In this document: positions 41,198-49,630 of the stretch, in pieces
Position numbering within the stretch: the stretch's first letter is position 1
Layout: every line of letters starts with the position of its first letter
Assembly (NCBI GenBank): GCA_050789255.1
Contig: JBOZRQ010000047.1
Span: 1 to 50,561, forward strand
Reading direction: 5' to 3'
Origin: JBOZRQ01 sp050789255
GTDB taxonomy: Bacteria > Bacillota > Sulfobacillia > Symbiobacteriales > Symbiobacteriaceae
DNA length: 50,561 bases
Notes under the pieces: generated by a model
Seen by the model: the letters and a program-made list of their open reading frames with translations, nothing else
What the model was told of the DNA's origin: nothing
Database searches by the model: none
Program-made: the position numbers and the translations under genes

Positions 41198-42388
41198 ATG
41201 AAACGTGAAGCCGTTATCGTAAGCGCCGTTCGGACGCCCTTCGGGATTTTCGGCGGCAGCCTCCGGGAGTTCGGGGCGACCGACCTCGGCGGCATGGCGA
41301 TCAAGGAGGCGGTGCGCCGAGCGGGCCTGTCCGGCCGCGAGACGGAGATCGACAACGTCTTCATGGGCATGGTCATTCAGGCCGGAGCGGGCCAAATTCC
41401 GTCTCGCCAGGCCACGGTGAAGGCCGGGCTGCCCATGGGAGTCCCGTCCGAAACGGTCAACAAGGTGTGCGCGTCGAGCCTGCGGGCGGTTAACCTGGCC
41501 GACATGATGATCCGCTCCGGCGAAGCAGAAACCGTTGTGGCCGGCGGCATGGAGTCGATGAGCAACGCCCCCTACATACTTGAGAAGGCCCGCTGGGGTT
41601 ACCGCATGGGCGACGGCAAGCTGGTTGACGGCGTGATCCACGACGGACTGTGGTGCGCCTTCGGTGGCTGCCACATGGGCGTCTACGGCTCCGAGGTCGC
41701 CAGGGAGTACGGCGTGACCCGCCAGGAGCAGGACGAGTGGTCCTACCGCAGCCATCAGCGCGCCATGGGCGCCTGGGACAGCGGCATTTTCGCTGATGAG
41801 GTGATGGCCATCGCCATCCCCCAGAAGAAGGGTGAACCCGTACTGTTCAAGGCCGATGAGTCGATCCGGCGTGACACCACCCTGGAGAAGATGGCTGCCC
41901 TCAAGCCCGCCTTCCAGGCCGACGGGACCATCACGGCGGCCAACGCCCCGGGCCTGTCCGACGGCGCCAGCGCCCTGGTGGTCATGTCCCAGGAGAAGGC
42001 CGAGGCCATGGGCCTAGAGATCCTCGCCACCGTGGTCAGCCAGGGGCAGGTCTCGGAGGAGCCCAAGTACCTGCACACCGTGCCCGCCCGGTCGGGCCTG
42101 AAGGCCCTGCAGAAGGCTGGACTGTCGGTGAAGGACCTCAGCCTGGTCGAGATCAACGAGGCGTTCGCCGCGGTCACCCTGACGAGCATCAAGCTGCTCG
42201 AGTGCAGCCCGGAGATCGTCAACGTCCACGGCGGTGCGGTCGCCCTCGGTCACCCGATCGGCGCCAGCGGCGGCCGGATTCTCATGCATCTGATTTACGA
42301 ACTGCGCCGGCGCGGCGGCGGGTATGGCCTGGCGGCCATCTGCTCGGGCGGTGGGCAGGGCGAGGCGACTGTGGTGAAGGTAGGCTAG
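41198..42388 (+). CDS. thl: Acetyl-CoA acetyltransferase (thiolase)
   Basis: A 396-residue thiolase II-type enzyme that condenses two acetyl-CoA or cleaves acetoacetyl-CoA. Active-site cysteine in VNKVCASSLRAVNLA, histidine in ALGHPIGASGGRIL, second cysteine in AAICSGGGQGEAT, and NEAFAAV. ATG at 41198, site gagggagagg. It is 21 bases before a 3-hydroxybutyryl-CoA dehydrogenase gene, so the pair makes or degrades 3-hydroxybutyryl-CoA, feeding butyrate, PHA or fatty-acid pathways; crotonase and butyryl-CoA dehydrogenase are not in the window. Confidence 0.95.
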   Translation: MKREAVIVSAVRTPFGIFGGSLREFGATDLGGMAIKEAVRRAGLSGRETEIDNVFMGMVIQAGAGQIPSRQATVKAGLPMGVPSETVNKVCASSLRAVNLADMMIRSGEAETVVAGGMESMSNAPYILEKARWGYRMGDGKLVDGVIHDGLWCAFGGCHMGVYGSEVAREYGVTRQEQDEWSYRSHQRAMGAWDSGIFADEVMAIAIPQKKGEPVLFKADESIRRDTTLEKMAALKPAFQADGTITAANAPGLSDGASALVVMSQEKAEAMGLEILATVVSQGQVSEEPKYLHTVPARSGLKALQKAGLSVKDLSLVEINEAFAAVTLTSIKLLECSPEIVNVHGGAVALGHPIGASGGRILMHLIYELRRRGGGYGLAAICSGGGQGEATVVKVG

Positions 42389-42409
42389 CAGAAGGAGAGG
42401 CTGAGTCGG

Positions 42410-43291
42410 ATGATCAAAACGGTCATGGTCGTGGGCGCCGGTCAAATGGGCGCCGGCATCGCACAGGTCGCAGCCCAGGCAGGGTTGCAGGTCTTCCTGC
42501 GCGACATCGAGCAGCGGTTCGTCGACAAGGGACTCGCCGGGATCGAGAAGAACCTGACCCGTGATGTTGAGAAGGGCCGCAAAACGGCTGAGGAGAAGGC
42601 CGCAATTCTGGGCCGGATCACCGGCACCCTCGACCTGGCGGCGGCAGCTGGGTGCGATCTCGTGGTGGAAGCGATCATCGAGAACCTCGAGATCAAGCTG
42701 AAGCTCTTCCGTGAGCTGGATCAGATCTGCCCGGCCCACGCCATCCTGGCCTCGAACACTTCCAGCCTTCCCATCACCCAGCTGGCCTCGGCCACCAAGC
42801 GGCCCGCCCAGTTCATCGGGATGCACTTCATGAACCCCGTGCCAGTCATGAAGCTGGTGGAGATCATCCGCGGCATCGCCACCTCCGACGAGACCTACGC
42901 CGTCATCAAGGCGCTCGCCGAGCAGATGGGCAAGACCACCGCCGTGGTGAACGACTTCCCGGGCTTCATCTCCAACCGGGTGCTGCTGCCCATGCTGAAC
43001 GAGGCCATCTTCTGCTTCTACGAGGGCGTCGCCGGGGTCGAGGAGATCGACACCGTCATGAAGCTGGGCATGAACCACCCCATGGGTCCCCTGACCCTGG
43101 CCGACTTCATCGGGCTGGATACCTGCCTGTACATCATGAACGTGCTGTACGAGGGCTACAAGGATTCCAAGTACCGCCCCTGCCCGCTGCTCGTGCAGAT
43201 GGTGCAGGCCGGCTACCTGGGCCGCAAGAGCGGCCGCGGCTTCTACACCTACCACCCCGACGGCTCGGCCACGCCCATGAAGCGCACATAA
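42410..43291 (+). CDS. hbd: 3-Hydroxybutyryl-CoA dehydrogenase
   Basis: A 293-residue NAD(P)-dependent enzyme that reduces acetoacetyl-CoA. The Rossmann loop is VMVVGAGQMGAGIAQVAAQA; the catalytic His-Glu and NTSSLPIT region are in SNTSSLPIT and GMHFMNPVPVMKLVEIIRG; the C-terminal domain has FPGFISNRVLLPMLNEAI and GLDTCLYIMNVL. ATG at 42410, site gaaggagagg. Forms an operon with the thiolase, ended by a hairpin. Confidence 0.95.
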   Translation: MIKTVMVVGAGQMGAGIAQVAAQAGLQVFLRDIEQRFVDKGLAGIEKNLTRDVEKGRKTAEEKAAILGRITGTLDLAAAAGCDLVVEAIIENLEIKLKLFRELDQICPAHAILASNTSSLPITQLASATKRPAQFIGMHFMNPVPVMKLVEIIRGIATSDETYAVIKALAEQMGKTTAVVNDFPGFISNRVLLPMLNEAIFCFYEGVAGVEEIDTVMKLGMNHPMGPLTLADFIGLDTCLYIMNVLYEGYKDSKYRPCPLLVQMVQAGYLGRKSGRGFYTYHPDGSATPMKRT

Positions 43292-43300
43292 GTAACTGTA

Positions 43301-43323
43301 GAGCCCGGCAGTCAGCCGGGCTC
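43301..43323. terminator. Hairpin after hbd
   Basis: Nine-base-pair stem gagcccggc (43301-43309) / gccgggctc (43315-43323), loop agtca. Probably ends hbd transcription, and may also stop the minus-strand transcript of the next gene. Confidence 0.7.
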
Positions 43324-43338
43324 GTTGCGTCTGATTAG

Positions 43339-43428
43339 TTACCAGGCCCACCATTTGCCGAACGGTTTGACCCACGACTTGAAGAACGGCTTGCCAAAGG
43401 GCTTCTTCGCGAACTTGCCCCAGTTCAT
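43339..43428 (-). CDS. Tiny cationic tryptophan-rich peptide, 29 residues
   Basis: A 30-codon frame with ATG at 43428 and TAA at 43341-43339. The ribosome binding site aaggggtga lies six bases upstream, one of the best in the region. The product has seven Lys, five Trp, five Phe, three Pro and no Asp or Glu. KPFGK occurs twice (residues 9-13 and 21-25), and the C terminus is GKWWAW. It has no signal peptide or typical leader. It lies 46 bases after the YkvI-like permease gene on the same strand. No family recognised; similar composition is seen in membrane-active peptides and small spore or membrane proteins. A short toxin-like or signalling peptide is also possible. Function unknown. Confidence 0.7.
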   Translation of the reverse strand: MNWGKFAKKPFGKPFFKSWVKPFGKWWAW

Positions 43429-43474
43429 GAGGAGTCACCCCTTGATCAGGGTATGACGGTTAACATAATTGGTG

Positions 43475-44545
43475 TCAGGCCGGGCGCCGTACTGCGTTCC
43501 AGGAGAGGCAGGCCAAAACGATCAGCGTCACCATGCCGAAGACCGGGTAGAGGACCGTGAGCAGGGCACTGAAGCCGAACCCGCTGAAGACCAGGGACAT
43601 GGCGGTCACCAGCACCACCACGCCACGGTAGCCGGCCCGGAGCACCTCGGTCGCCCGACTGGCGAAGCCGTAAGCGCAGGCGATGGCGGTGGTGTAGATC
43701 TCAGCCCAGAGAATCAGGGTGTACATCCACTGCACGGGCCGCGTATGCAGGCGGGCCAGGAAGAGCATGGGCACCTCGTACGTACCAATTTCGGGCATGT
43801 GGGCGCTGACCGCCAGCTTGATCCCCGCCGCCAGGAGGCCGAGAGCCAGCCCGCCGAGCGCAGCCCCTCCGGTGATCGTCCGCCGATCCGGGGCGGCGGC
43901 GCCCAACGGCCCCAGCACCGAGATCGAGAGCACCAGGTTGTACCCCACATAGAGCCAGGCGGCCAGCATCCAGGACTTGACCGGGGCCAGGTGGGGCCAG
44001 GGCAGAGACTGGTTCAGAATCGGCTGCAGGCCGTGGAAGTTGATGGAGGAGAGGGTCAGTCCCAGCACGGTCAGGGTGAGCAGGGGCACAACGACGGAGT
44101 TGGCCGTCATGATGCCGCGCATGCCGCTCAAAATCGTGCCGCCGGCGAGCAACGCAGTCAGAATGACGCCCATCGCCTTGGGTAGTCCCAACTGCTCCGC
44201 AAAGATCGCGCCGCCTCCGGCAACCATCACCGTCAGGGTCGCCCCCAGAAAGAGGGTGATCACCCAGTCCATCAGCCGCCCCAGGGCCGGGCCGCACACG
44301 TGGTACAGGATCTCCCGGTGTGAACGGGCTTGAAGCCGGCGGCCCAAATCCATCACGAGCGCCCCGAAGGCAATGAAGAGCACCGTCGACAGGGCAATGC
44401 CGATCAGACCGAGCCGCCCGTAGGCCCCGAAAAATCGGAGCGTCTCCTGGCCGGAGGCAAACCCGGCGCCAACGATGGTGCCTACGTACGTGGCAGCGAT
44501 TCGGAAGATCTGCACGCCCCTGGATGGGTGGACTGCCTGCTTCAA
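43475..44545 (-). CDS. YkvI-like membrane transporter
   Basis: A 356-residue protein with about ten transmembrane segments (TYVGTIVGAGFASGQETLRF at the N terminus, then LGLIGIALSTVLFIAFGALV, WVITLFLGATLTVMVAGGGA and others). The glycine-rich GTIVGAGFASGQE is the family mark; it resembles the first helix of APC/NSS-type amino-acid transporters. B. subtilis YkvI is of this kind; its substrate is unknown. The TTG at 44545 is preferred: the site gggag is eight bases upstream, whereas the GTG at 44554 overlaps that site. Confidence 0.82.
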   Translation of the reverse strand: MKQAVHPSRGVQIFRIAATYVGTIVGAGFASGQETLRFFGAYGRLGLIGIALSTVLFIAFGALVMDLGRRLQARSHREILYHVCGPALGRLMDWVITLFLGATLTVMVAGGGAIFAEQLGLPKAMGVILTALLAGGTILSGMRGIMTANSVVVPLLTLTVLGLTLSSINFHGLQPILNQSLPWPHLAPVKSWMLAAWLYVGYNLVLSISVLGPLGAAAPDRRTITGGAALGGLALGLLAAGIKLAVSAHMPEIGTYEVPMLFLARLHTRPVQWMYTLILWAEIYTTAIACAYGFASRATEVLRAGYRGVVVLVTAMSLVFSGFGFSALLTVLYPVFGMVTLIVLACLSWNAVRRPA

Positions 44546-44624
44546 CCATATCACTCCCGGGGGCCCAAAATGGTGGTATCAAGAGTACTTATGTACCGGA
44601 TTTGGACCACTGAGATGGGTTGGC

Positions 44625-44654
44625 TTGCCTCCGCTCATACGGCAGCCGTATAAT
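44625..44654 (+). promoter_or_regulatory. Sigma-A promoter of the molybdenum cofactor operon
   Basis: TTGCCT (44625-44630), 18-base spacer, perfect TATAAT (44649-44654). It implies a leader of ~225 bases before moeA. Confidence 0.75.
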
Positions 44655-44689
44655 GTAAGCACAACTGAATCGCGCGTCCCGAGTCCAGT

Positions 44690-44836
44690 CACCTGTCGGA
44701 ACATTGTGTCCGTGGCGGCTAGGACCGGCCCCGACTGATCAGGTCGGGCGAGGGTCTGGAGGGAAACCTCCCGGCCTCCCATTTGGAAAGGGGCGGAACC
44801 CAGGCGAGCAGATCGTCCTGGCTTGTTCTGCTATCT
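44690..44836 (+). promoter_or_regulatory. Moco riboswitch-like leader
   Basis: The leader is highly structured: cccgac/gtcggg, ggagg-gaaa-cctcc with a GNRA-type loop, ggg-cggaa-ccc, ccagg/cctgg and agcaga (44807-44812)/tctgct (44827-44832). It contains the stretches ggcctccc and ggggcggaacccaggcga, which I associate from memory with the Moco RNA motif. All four genes that follow belong to molybdenum cofactor synthesis, the standard target of that riboswitch. Exact boundaries are uncertain. Confidence 0.7.
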
Positions 44837-44862
44837 TCCAACCCAGGAGATAGCTATTTTTA
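44830..44862 (+). terminator. Attenuator terminator of the Moco operon leader
   Basis: Stem gctatct (44830-44836) / agatagc (44848-44854), then tattttta. The left arm shares gct with the last pairs of the upstream helix agcaga/tctgct, so the two structures exclude each other. It lies 25 bases before the moeA ATG. Confidence 0.8.
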
Positions 44863-44886
44863 TGCGCCAAAGGCGGGGATGAAGAT

Positions 44887-46122
44887 ATGGAATTCTTCGA
44901 TCTCGTCCCGGTTGAAGAGGCGCGGGCAATCTTCCTGAACGCCTGCGCGGTCAGTACGGCCCCGACCGAAACCGTTCCCCTGCCCCGGACCCGCGGGCGG
45001 ATTACCGCCGGGCCGGTCACGGCGCCAGCAGACCTTCCGCCCTTCTCCCGCACCAGCGTGGATGGCTTTGCGGTTCGGGCTGCCGACACGTTCGGCGCCT
45101 CCGAAGGACTGCCCGCCTACCTGCGGGTCACCGCAGAGATTCTCATGGGGCAGGCACCCGCGATGCTCCTTCGCCCGGGTGAGGCGCAGCGTATCAGCAC
45201 GGGCGGTGCACTCCCCGAGGGCGCCGATGCTGTGGTGATGATCGAGCACACCGAGGCGCTGGCGGCCGACGAGGTGGGCGTTCTGCGCCCGGTCTCCCCC
45301 GGCGAGAACGTCATGTTCCGCGGCGAGGACTGTAAGGCAGGCGAGGCGCTGTTGCCGGCGGGACACGAGGTGCGGGCTCAGGAACTTGCCCTGCTCTCTT
45401 CGGCAGGGGTCCTCCAGATTGATGTGGTGCGGCGCCCCCGGGTGGCGATCATCTCTACGGGAGATGAATTGGTGCCTGTCGAGGCGGCGCCCGGTCCCGG
45501 CCAGATCCGGGAGTCCAACGCTGCCGCTCTGACCGCACTGGTCGAGCGGGATGGCGGCATTCCGACCTACCTGGGGCTCACTGCCGATCGCGAGGAGCAG
45601 ATCGGGGCCAAGCTTCAGGAGGCCATGGGCTACGATGTGATATTGATCTCCGGCGGCTCCAGCGTGGGCACCCGGGATCTGACCTCTACCATGATCGCCC
45701 GCCTGGGCGAGCCGGGGATTCTCGTCCATGGTGTGAAGCTGAAGCCGGGCAAACCTACGATTCTGGCCGTGGCGAACGGCGTGCCGGTCGTCGGGCTGCC
45801 GGGCCATCCGGTGAGCGCACAGGTGGTTTACGGTCTCTTCGTCACCCCGCTGCTCCGGCAGATGCAGGGGCTCCCCGCCGAACAGGCCTTCAGGCAGGCG
45901 GTACGGGCCCGCATGACCAAGAACGTTGCCTCCGCTGTGGGGCGCACGGACTGCCTGCGGGTCCGGCTGCGCCGGGAGGGGGACGAGGTCTGGGCTGAAC
46001 CGGTCCACGGCAAGAGCGGCCTGATCAGCACCCTGGTGAAGGCCGACGGCCTGGTCACCATCCCCTCCGCCAAGGAGGGCCTCCTCACGGGGGAATGGGT
46101 CGAAGTGGAGTTGTTGGTATGA
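44887..46122 (+). CDS. moeA: Molybdopterin molybdotransferase
   Basis: MoeA inserts molybdate into adenylated molybdopterin. The 411-residue protein has the whole three-domain MoeA layout: FSRTSVDGFAVRAADTFGAS, ISTGGALPEGADAVVMIE, PRVAIISTGDELVPVE, LISGGSSVGTRDLTS and the PGKPTILAVANGVPVVGLPG loop. ATG at 44887 with the weak site gcgggga. First gene of the four-gene Moco operon; its stop overlaps the next start (ATGA). Confidence 0.95.
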   Translation: MEFFDLVPVEEARAIFLNACAVSTAPTETVPLPRTRGRITAGPVTAPADLPPFSRTSVDGFAVRAADTFGASEGLPAYLRVTAEILMGQAPAMLLRPGEAQRISTGGALPEGADAVVMIEHTEALAADEVGVLRPVSPGENVMFRGEDCKAGEALLPAGHEVRAQELALLSSAGVLQIDVVRRPRVAIISTGDELVPVEAAPGPGQIRESNAAALTALVERDGGIPTYLGLTADREEQIGAKLQEAMGYDVILISGGSSVGTRDLTSTMIARLGEPGILVHGVKLKPGKPTILAVANGVPVVGLPGHPVSAQVVYGLFVTPLLRQMQGLPAEQAFRQAVRARMTKNVASAVGRTDCLRVRLRREGDEVWAEPVHGKSGLISTLVKADGLVTIPSAKEGLLTGEWVEVELLV

Positions 46123-48044
46123 GCCGTCGCAAGATCTACTTAGAATCCGTCGCGGCAGACGAGGCGCTCCGCCGGATCCTCGGCGCCCTCGACGCCCACG
46201 GCTGGGGGCCCCAGGTGGAGACGATCCCTGTGGACCAGGCACTGGGCCGGGTGACGGCCCGTCCGGTCGCAGCCCGCATCTCAGCGCCGCACTACCACGG
46301 CTCGGCGGTCGATGGCGTGGCAGTCCGTGCCGCCGACACGTTTGCAGCCAACGAAACGCACCCGATCTCCCTCACCTTCGGCCAGCAGGCCTTTTGGGTG
46401 GATACCGGCGACCCGGTTCCCCCCGGCTGCGACGCCGTGATTATGGTGGAGGAGGTCAACCTCCAGGGCGATGGCCACCAGGCCGGCACCAAGGTGGAGA
46501 TTCTGGCCCCGGCGGCGCCCTGGCAGCACATTCGCTCGATCGGCGAGGATGTGGTGGCCACGGAGATTCTTATGCCTGAGGGCCAGGTCCTCAGACCCCA
46601 GGAGTTGGGCGCCCTGCTGGCCGCCGGCGTGCTCGAGGTCCCGGTGGTGCGGCGCCCGGTGGTTACCTTCATCCCCACGGGCACCGAGCTGGTGCAGCCC
46701 AAGCCTGACCCGGCCTCCGGCGAGATCATCGAGTTCAACTCCCGGGTGGTCCTGGGGCAGGTGGCAGAGTGGGGCGGGGTCCCCGTCCGCCACGAGATCG
46801 TCTACGACAACTACGAGAACATCAAGTCTGCCGTCATGAAGGCGGTCGACTCCTCCGATATCGTCATCGTCAACGCCGGGTCCAGCGCTGGTAGCGAGGA
46901 TTTCACGGTCCACGTGCTCGGTGAGCTCGGCGAGGTTTTGGTTCACGGCGTCGCCATCAAGCCGGGCAAACCGGTTATGATGGGAATCATAAAGGGCAAG
47001 CCGTTCATCGGTCTGCCGGGCTTTCCGGTCAGCACATGGCTGACGTCGGACCTGTTTGTCAAACCTCTGGTCGCCCGGGCGCTCGGTATGCCGGTGCCGC
47101 AGCGGGAGACCGTCAGCGCTACCCTGGCCCGACGCTTGACCTCGCCCATGGGTGTCGCGGATTATGTCCGGGTCAAGCTTGGCCGGGTGGGCGACAAGTT
47201 GGTCGCCACGCCCATGGGGCGCGGTGCCGGTGTCATCTCCTCGCTCGTCCGGGCCGACGGCCTGCTGGTCGTGCCGGAGGGACGTGAAGGCATCGGCGAA
47301 GGGCAGCAGGTGCAGGTTGAACTCCTCCGACCGCTCTCCGAGATTCAGGAGACCGTGGTGGTGACAGGTTCCCACGACACTGCCCTCGACCTGATGGGCA
47401 GCTTCCTGCGGCGTTCGAACCAGTTCCTGTCGAGCGCTCATGTGGGCTCCCTGGGCGGCCTGCTGGCACTCAAACGGGGCGAGGCCCACATGGCCGGCGT
47501 CCACCTGCTGGATGAGGCCACCGGCGAGTACAACATCCCCTACGTACAGCGCTACCTCGGGCGCCCGGCCCTGTTGGTGCTGCTGGCACGCCGGGAGCAG
47601 GGCTTCCTGGTCCCGAAGGGCAACCCCAAGGACATTCGTACCTTCGCAGATCTGACCCGCCCTGATATTATTTACGTCAACCGCCAGCGGGGCGCCGGCA
47701 CCCGGCTGCTGCTCGATTTCCACCTGAAGCAGGAAGGGATCGATCCGGCGCAGGTGCAAGGCTACGCCCGGGAGGAGTTCACCCATCTGAACGTCGCGGC
47801 GGCTGTCAAGAGCGGCGCCGCTGACACGGGACTGGGCATCCTTTCGGCCGCCAGAGCGCTCGATTTGGATTTCGTGCCGGTTACCTGGGAGGAGTATGAG
47901 TTCTGCATTCCTGCCGAACTTGAGCTGCATCCGGGTGTGCAGGCTGTGCTACGTTTGGTTCAGACCCCGTCGTTCCAACAGGCGCTTCGGGAGATGGGCG
48001 GCTACGATGTCAGCGACGCGGGCAGGACCCGCCGTGTAGAGTAG
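46119..48044 (+). CDS. MoeA-like protein fused to a periplasmic-binding-type domain
   Basis: A 641-residue protein. Residues ~1-405 are a second MoeA (VDGVAVRAADTFAANETHPI, VDTGDPVPPGCDAVIMVEEV, FIPTGTELVQPK, VNAGSSAGSEDFTVHVLG, GKPVMMGIIKGKPFIGLPGF). Residues ~415-641 are a substrate-binding, LysR/ModA-like domain (VVVTGSHDTALDLMGSFLRR, RQRGAGTRLLLDFHLKQEG, GYAREEFTHLNVAAAVKSGA) that may sense molybdate, tungstate or a cofactor precursor. Fused proteins of this kind are known in Firmicutes and archaea; the role of the second domain is not settled. Overlaps moeA by four bases. Confidence 0.9.
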   Translation: MSRRKIYLESVAADEALRRILGALDAHGWGPQVETIPVDQALGRVTARPVAARISAPHYHGSAVDGVAVRAADTFAANETHPISLTFGQQAFWVDTGDPVPPGCDAVIMVEEVNLQGDGHQAGTKVEILAPAAPWQHIRSIGEDVVATEILMPEGQVLRPQELGALLAAGVLEVPVVRRPVVTFIPTGTELVQPKPDPASGEIIEFNSRVVLGQVAEWGGVPVRHEIVYDNYENIKSAVMKAVDSSDIVIVNAGSSAGSEDFTVHVLGELGEVLVHGVAIKPGKPVMMGIIKGKPFIGLPGFPVSTWLTSDLFVKPLVARALGMPVPQRETVSATLARRLTSPMGVADYVRVKLGRVGDKLVATPMGRGAGVISSLVRADGLLVVPEGREGIGEGQQVQVELLRPLSEIQETVVVTGSHDTALDLMGSFLRRSNQFLSSAHVGSLGGLLALKRGEAHMAGVHLLDEATGEYNIPYVQRYLGRPALLVLLARREQGFLVPKGNPKDIRTFADLTRPDIIYVNRQRGAGTRLLLDFHLKQEGIDPAQVQGYAREEFTHLNVAAAVKSGAADTGLGILSAARALDLDFVPVTWEEYEFCIPAELELHPGVQAVLRLVQTPSFQQALREMGGYDVSDAGRTRRVE

Positions 48045-48084
48045 GCGCAAGCTATAATGAAGGCGTAGAGGTGGGGTGGCGCAC

Positions 48085-49074
48085 ATGATCGACCAGTGGG
48101 GCAGAAAGATCAACTACATGCGAATTTCGGTGACGGACCGGTGCAACTTCCGGTGCGTTTACTGCATGCCGCTGGAGGGTGTGCAACTGCGTCCGCGGGA
48201 TGAGTACCTGTCCTACGACGAGATCATGAAGGTGATCGAAGCCGGGGTGGAACTGGGCATTGACCGCATCCGCATCACCGGGGGCGAACCGCTGGTGCGC
48301 CCGGGGATTGTGGACTTTATCGCCCGGTTGAAACCCGCCGGGATCAAGGACGTCTCCCTCTCCACCAATGGCGTGCTATTTGCGCCAATGGCCAAGGAGT
48401 TAAAGGCGGCAGGGCTCGATCGGGTCAACTTCTCGCTCGATACCCTGCGCGCGGACCGCTTCCTGAAGATGGCGCGCCTTTATGGCGATCCCAAACCCGT
48501 CATGGATGCCATCGACGCAGCGCTGGAGTACGGCATGGAGCCCGTGAAGGTGAACATGGTCGTCATTCGCGGCTGGAACGACGATGAGATCATCGATATG
48601 GCCAAGCTCTCCATCGATCGGCCGATTCATATGCGATATATTGAAGTGATGCCGTTCTCCGAGGCTTATGAATTCACCTGGGAGAACCTCGTGCCGGCCG
48701 CCGAGATGCGGGATCGGCTGATGAACGAATTTGAGGACTTCGAGCCCGTGCGCGAGGGGATTGTCGGCAATGGGCCGGCCAAGTACTGGCGCATCCTGGG
48801 TGCGAAGGGCACCGTAGGCTTCATCTCCGCTGTTACGGAGTGCTTTTGCGGGGACTGCAACCGCATTCGCCTCTCTGCCGACGGCAAGATCAACCCGTGC
48901 CTGGGGCACGTGCACGAGGTGGACCTGAAGCCCTACATCCGCGGAACTGAGGCTACCACGGAGGCGCTCAAGTCCGCCATGTCGGACGCCATCCTCAAGA
49001 AGCCGCGAGAGCATAACTTCGACGATGCCGATGCAGACTTCAAGCTCCGGGTCATGCACGGCATTGGCGGCTAA
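48085..49074 (+). CDS. moaA: GTP 3',8-cyclase (radical SAM)
   Basis: MoaA starts Moco synthesis from GTP with MoaC. The 329-residue protein has the SAM-cluster motif RCNFRCVYCMP (C-x3-C-x2-C), the ITGGEPLVRPG loop, LSTNGVLFAPMAKELKAAGL, and the second cluster cysteines in ECFCGDCNRIRLSADGKINP. The ATG at 48085 fits the site gaggtgggg; a GTG at 48076 is inside that site. A TATAAT sequence (48053-48058) lies upstream without a good -35. Confidence 0.95.
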   Translation: MIDQWGRKINYMRISVTDRCNFRCVYCMPLEGVQLRPRDEYLSYDEIMKVIEAGVELGIDRIRITGGEPLVRPGIVDFIARLKPAGIKDVSLSTNGVLFAPMAKELKAAGLDRVNFSLDTLRADRFLKMARLYGDPKPVMDAIDAALEYGMEPVKVNMVVIRGWNDDEIIDMAKLSIDRPIHMRYIEVMPFSEAYEFTWENLVPAAEMRDRLMNEFEDFEPVREGIVGNGPAKYWRILGAKGTVGFISAVTECFCGDCNRIRLSADGKINPCLGHVHEVDLKPYIRGTEATTEALKSAMSDAILKKPREHNFDDADADFKLRVMHGIGG

Positions 49075-49087
49075 GGGGGCACCATTT

Positions 49088-49576
49088 GTGTCTGAGTTGA
49101 CCCATATCGATGAGCACGGCCGGGCCCGCATGGTGGATGTGGGCGCCAAGGCGGAAACCGAGCGCGTCGCCATCGCCCGGTGCGAGGTCCGGATGGAGCC
49201 ATCGACCCTCGCCCTGATCCAGAGCGGCGGCGTGGCCAAGGGCGACGTGATCGGCGTGGCCCGGGTGGCCGGCATTATGGCGGCTAAGCGGACCGGAGAT
49301 CTGATCCCGCTTTGTCATCCGCTACCCGTAACTAGCGCCAGTGTAGACTTTAGCTTTGACACGGAGCGCAGCCGAATCCTTATTGAGTCAAAAGTCTCGA
49401 CTGTCGGGAAGACCGGCGTCGAGATGGAGGCACTGACAGCGTGCAGCGTTGCCGCCCTGACCATCTATGACATGGCGAAGGCGGCGGACAAGGGCATGGT
49501 CATCGGCGAGGTCCGTCTGGTCAAGAAGACCGGTGGAAAGAGCGGCACCTACGTGAGACCCGGCGAGGAAGCGTAA
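49088..49576 (+). CDS. moaC: Cyclic pyranopterin monophosphate synthase
   Basis: MoaC converts the MoaA product to cyclic pyranopterin monophosphate. The 162-residue protein has THIDEHGRARMVDVGAKAET, KRTGDLIPLCHPLPVTSASV with the catalytic region, KTGVEMEALTACSVAALTIY and the lysine of DKGMVIGEVRLVKKTGGKSG. GTG start at 49088, with gggggc eight bases upstream; 13 bases after moaA. Last gene of the operon. Confidence 0.95.
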   Translation: MSELTHIDEHGRARMVDVGAKAETERVAIARCEVRMEPSTLALIQSGGVAKGDVIGVARVAGIMAAKRTGDLIPLCHPLPVTSASVDFSFDTERSRILIESKVSTVGKTGVEMEALTACSVAALTIYDMAKAADKGMVIGEVRLVKKTGGKSGTYVRPGEEA

Positions 49577-49579
49577 GCG

Positions 49580-49626
49580 AAGGGCCAGCCACGTACTTGG
49601 GTACGAAGCTGGCCCTTGGTGTTTTT
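49580..49626 (+). terminator. Intrinsic terminator after moaC
   Basis: Ten-base-pair stem aagggccagc (49580-49589) / gctggccctt (49608-49617), with an inner gtac/gtac pair, then ggtgttttt (49618-49626). Confidence 0.88.
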
Positions 49627-49630
49627 GGGC

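Noticed and set aside
44555..44886. T-box or other amino-acid leader before moeA
   Set aside because: No T-box core sequence is seen, and the downstream genes are for molybdenum cofactor synthesis, which suits a Moco riboswitch better.
46281..47930. A 549-codon antisense frame over the moeA-PBP fusion
   Set aside because: Shadow of a recognised gene, with no ribosome binding site and low-complexity composition.
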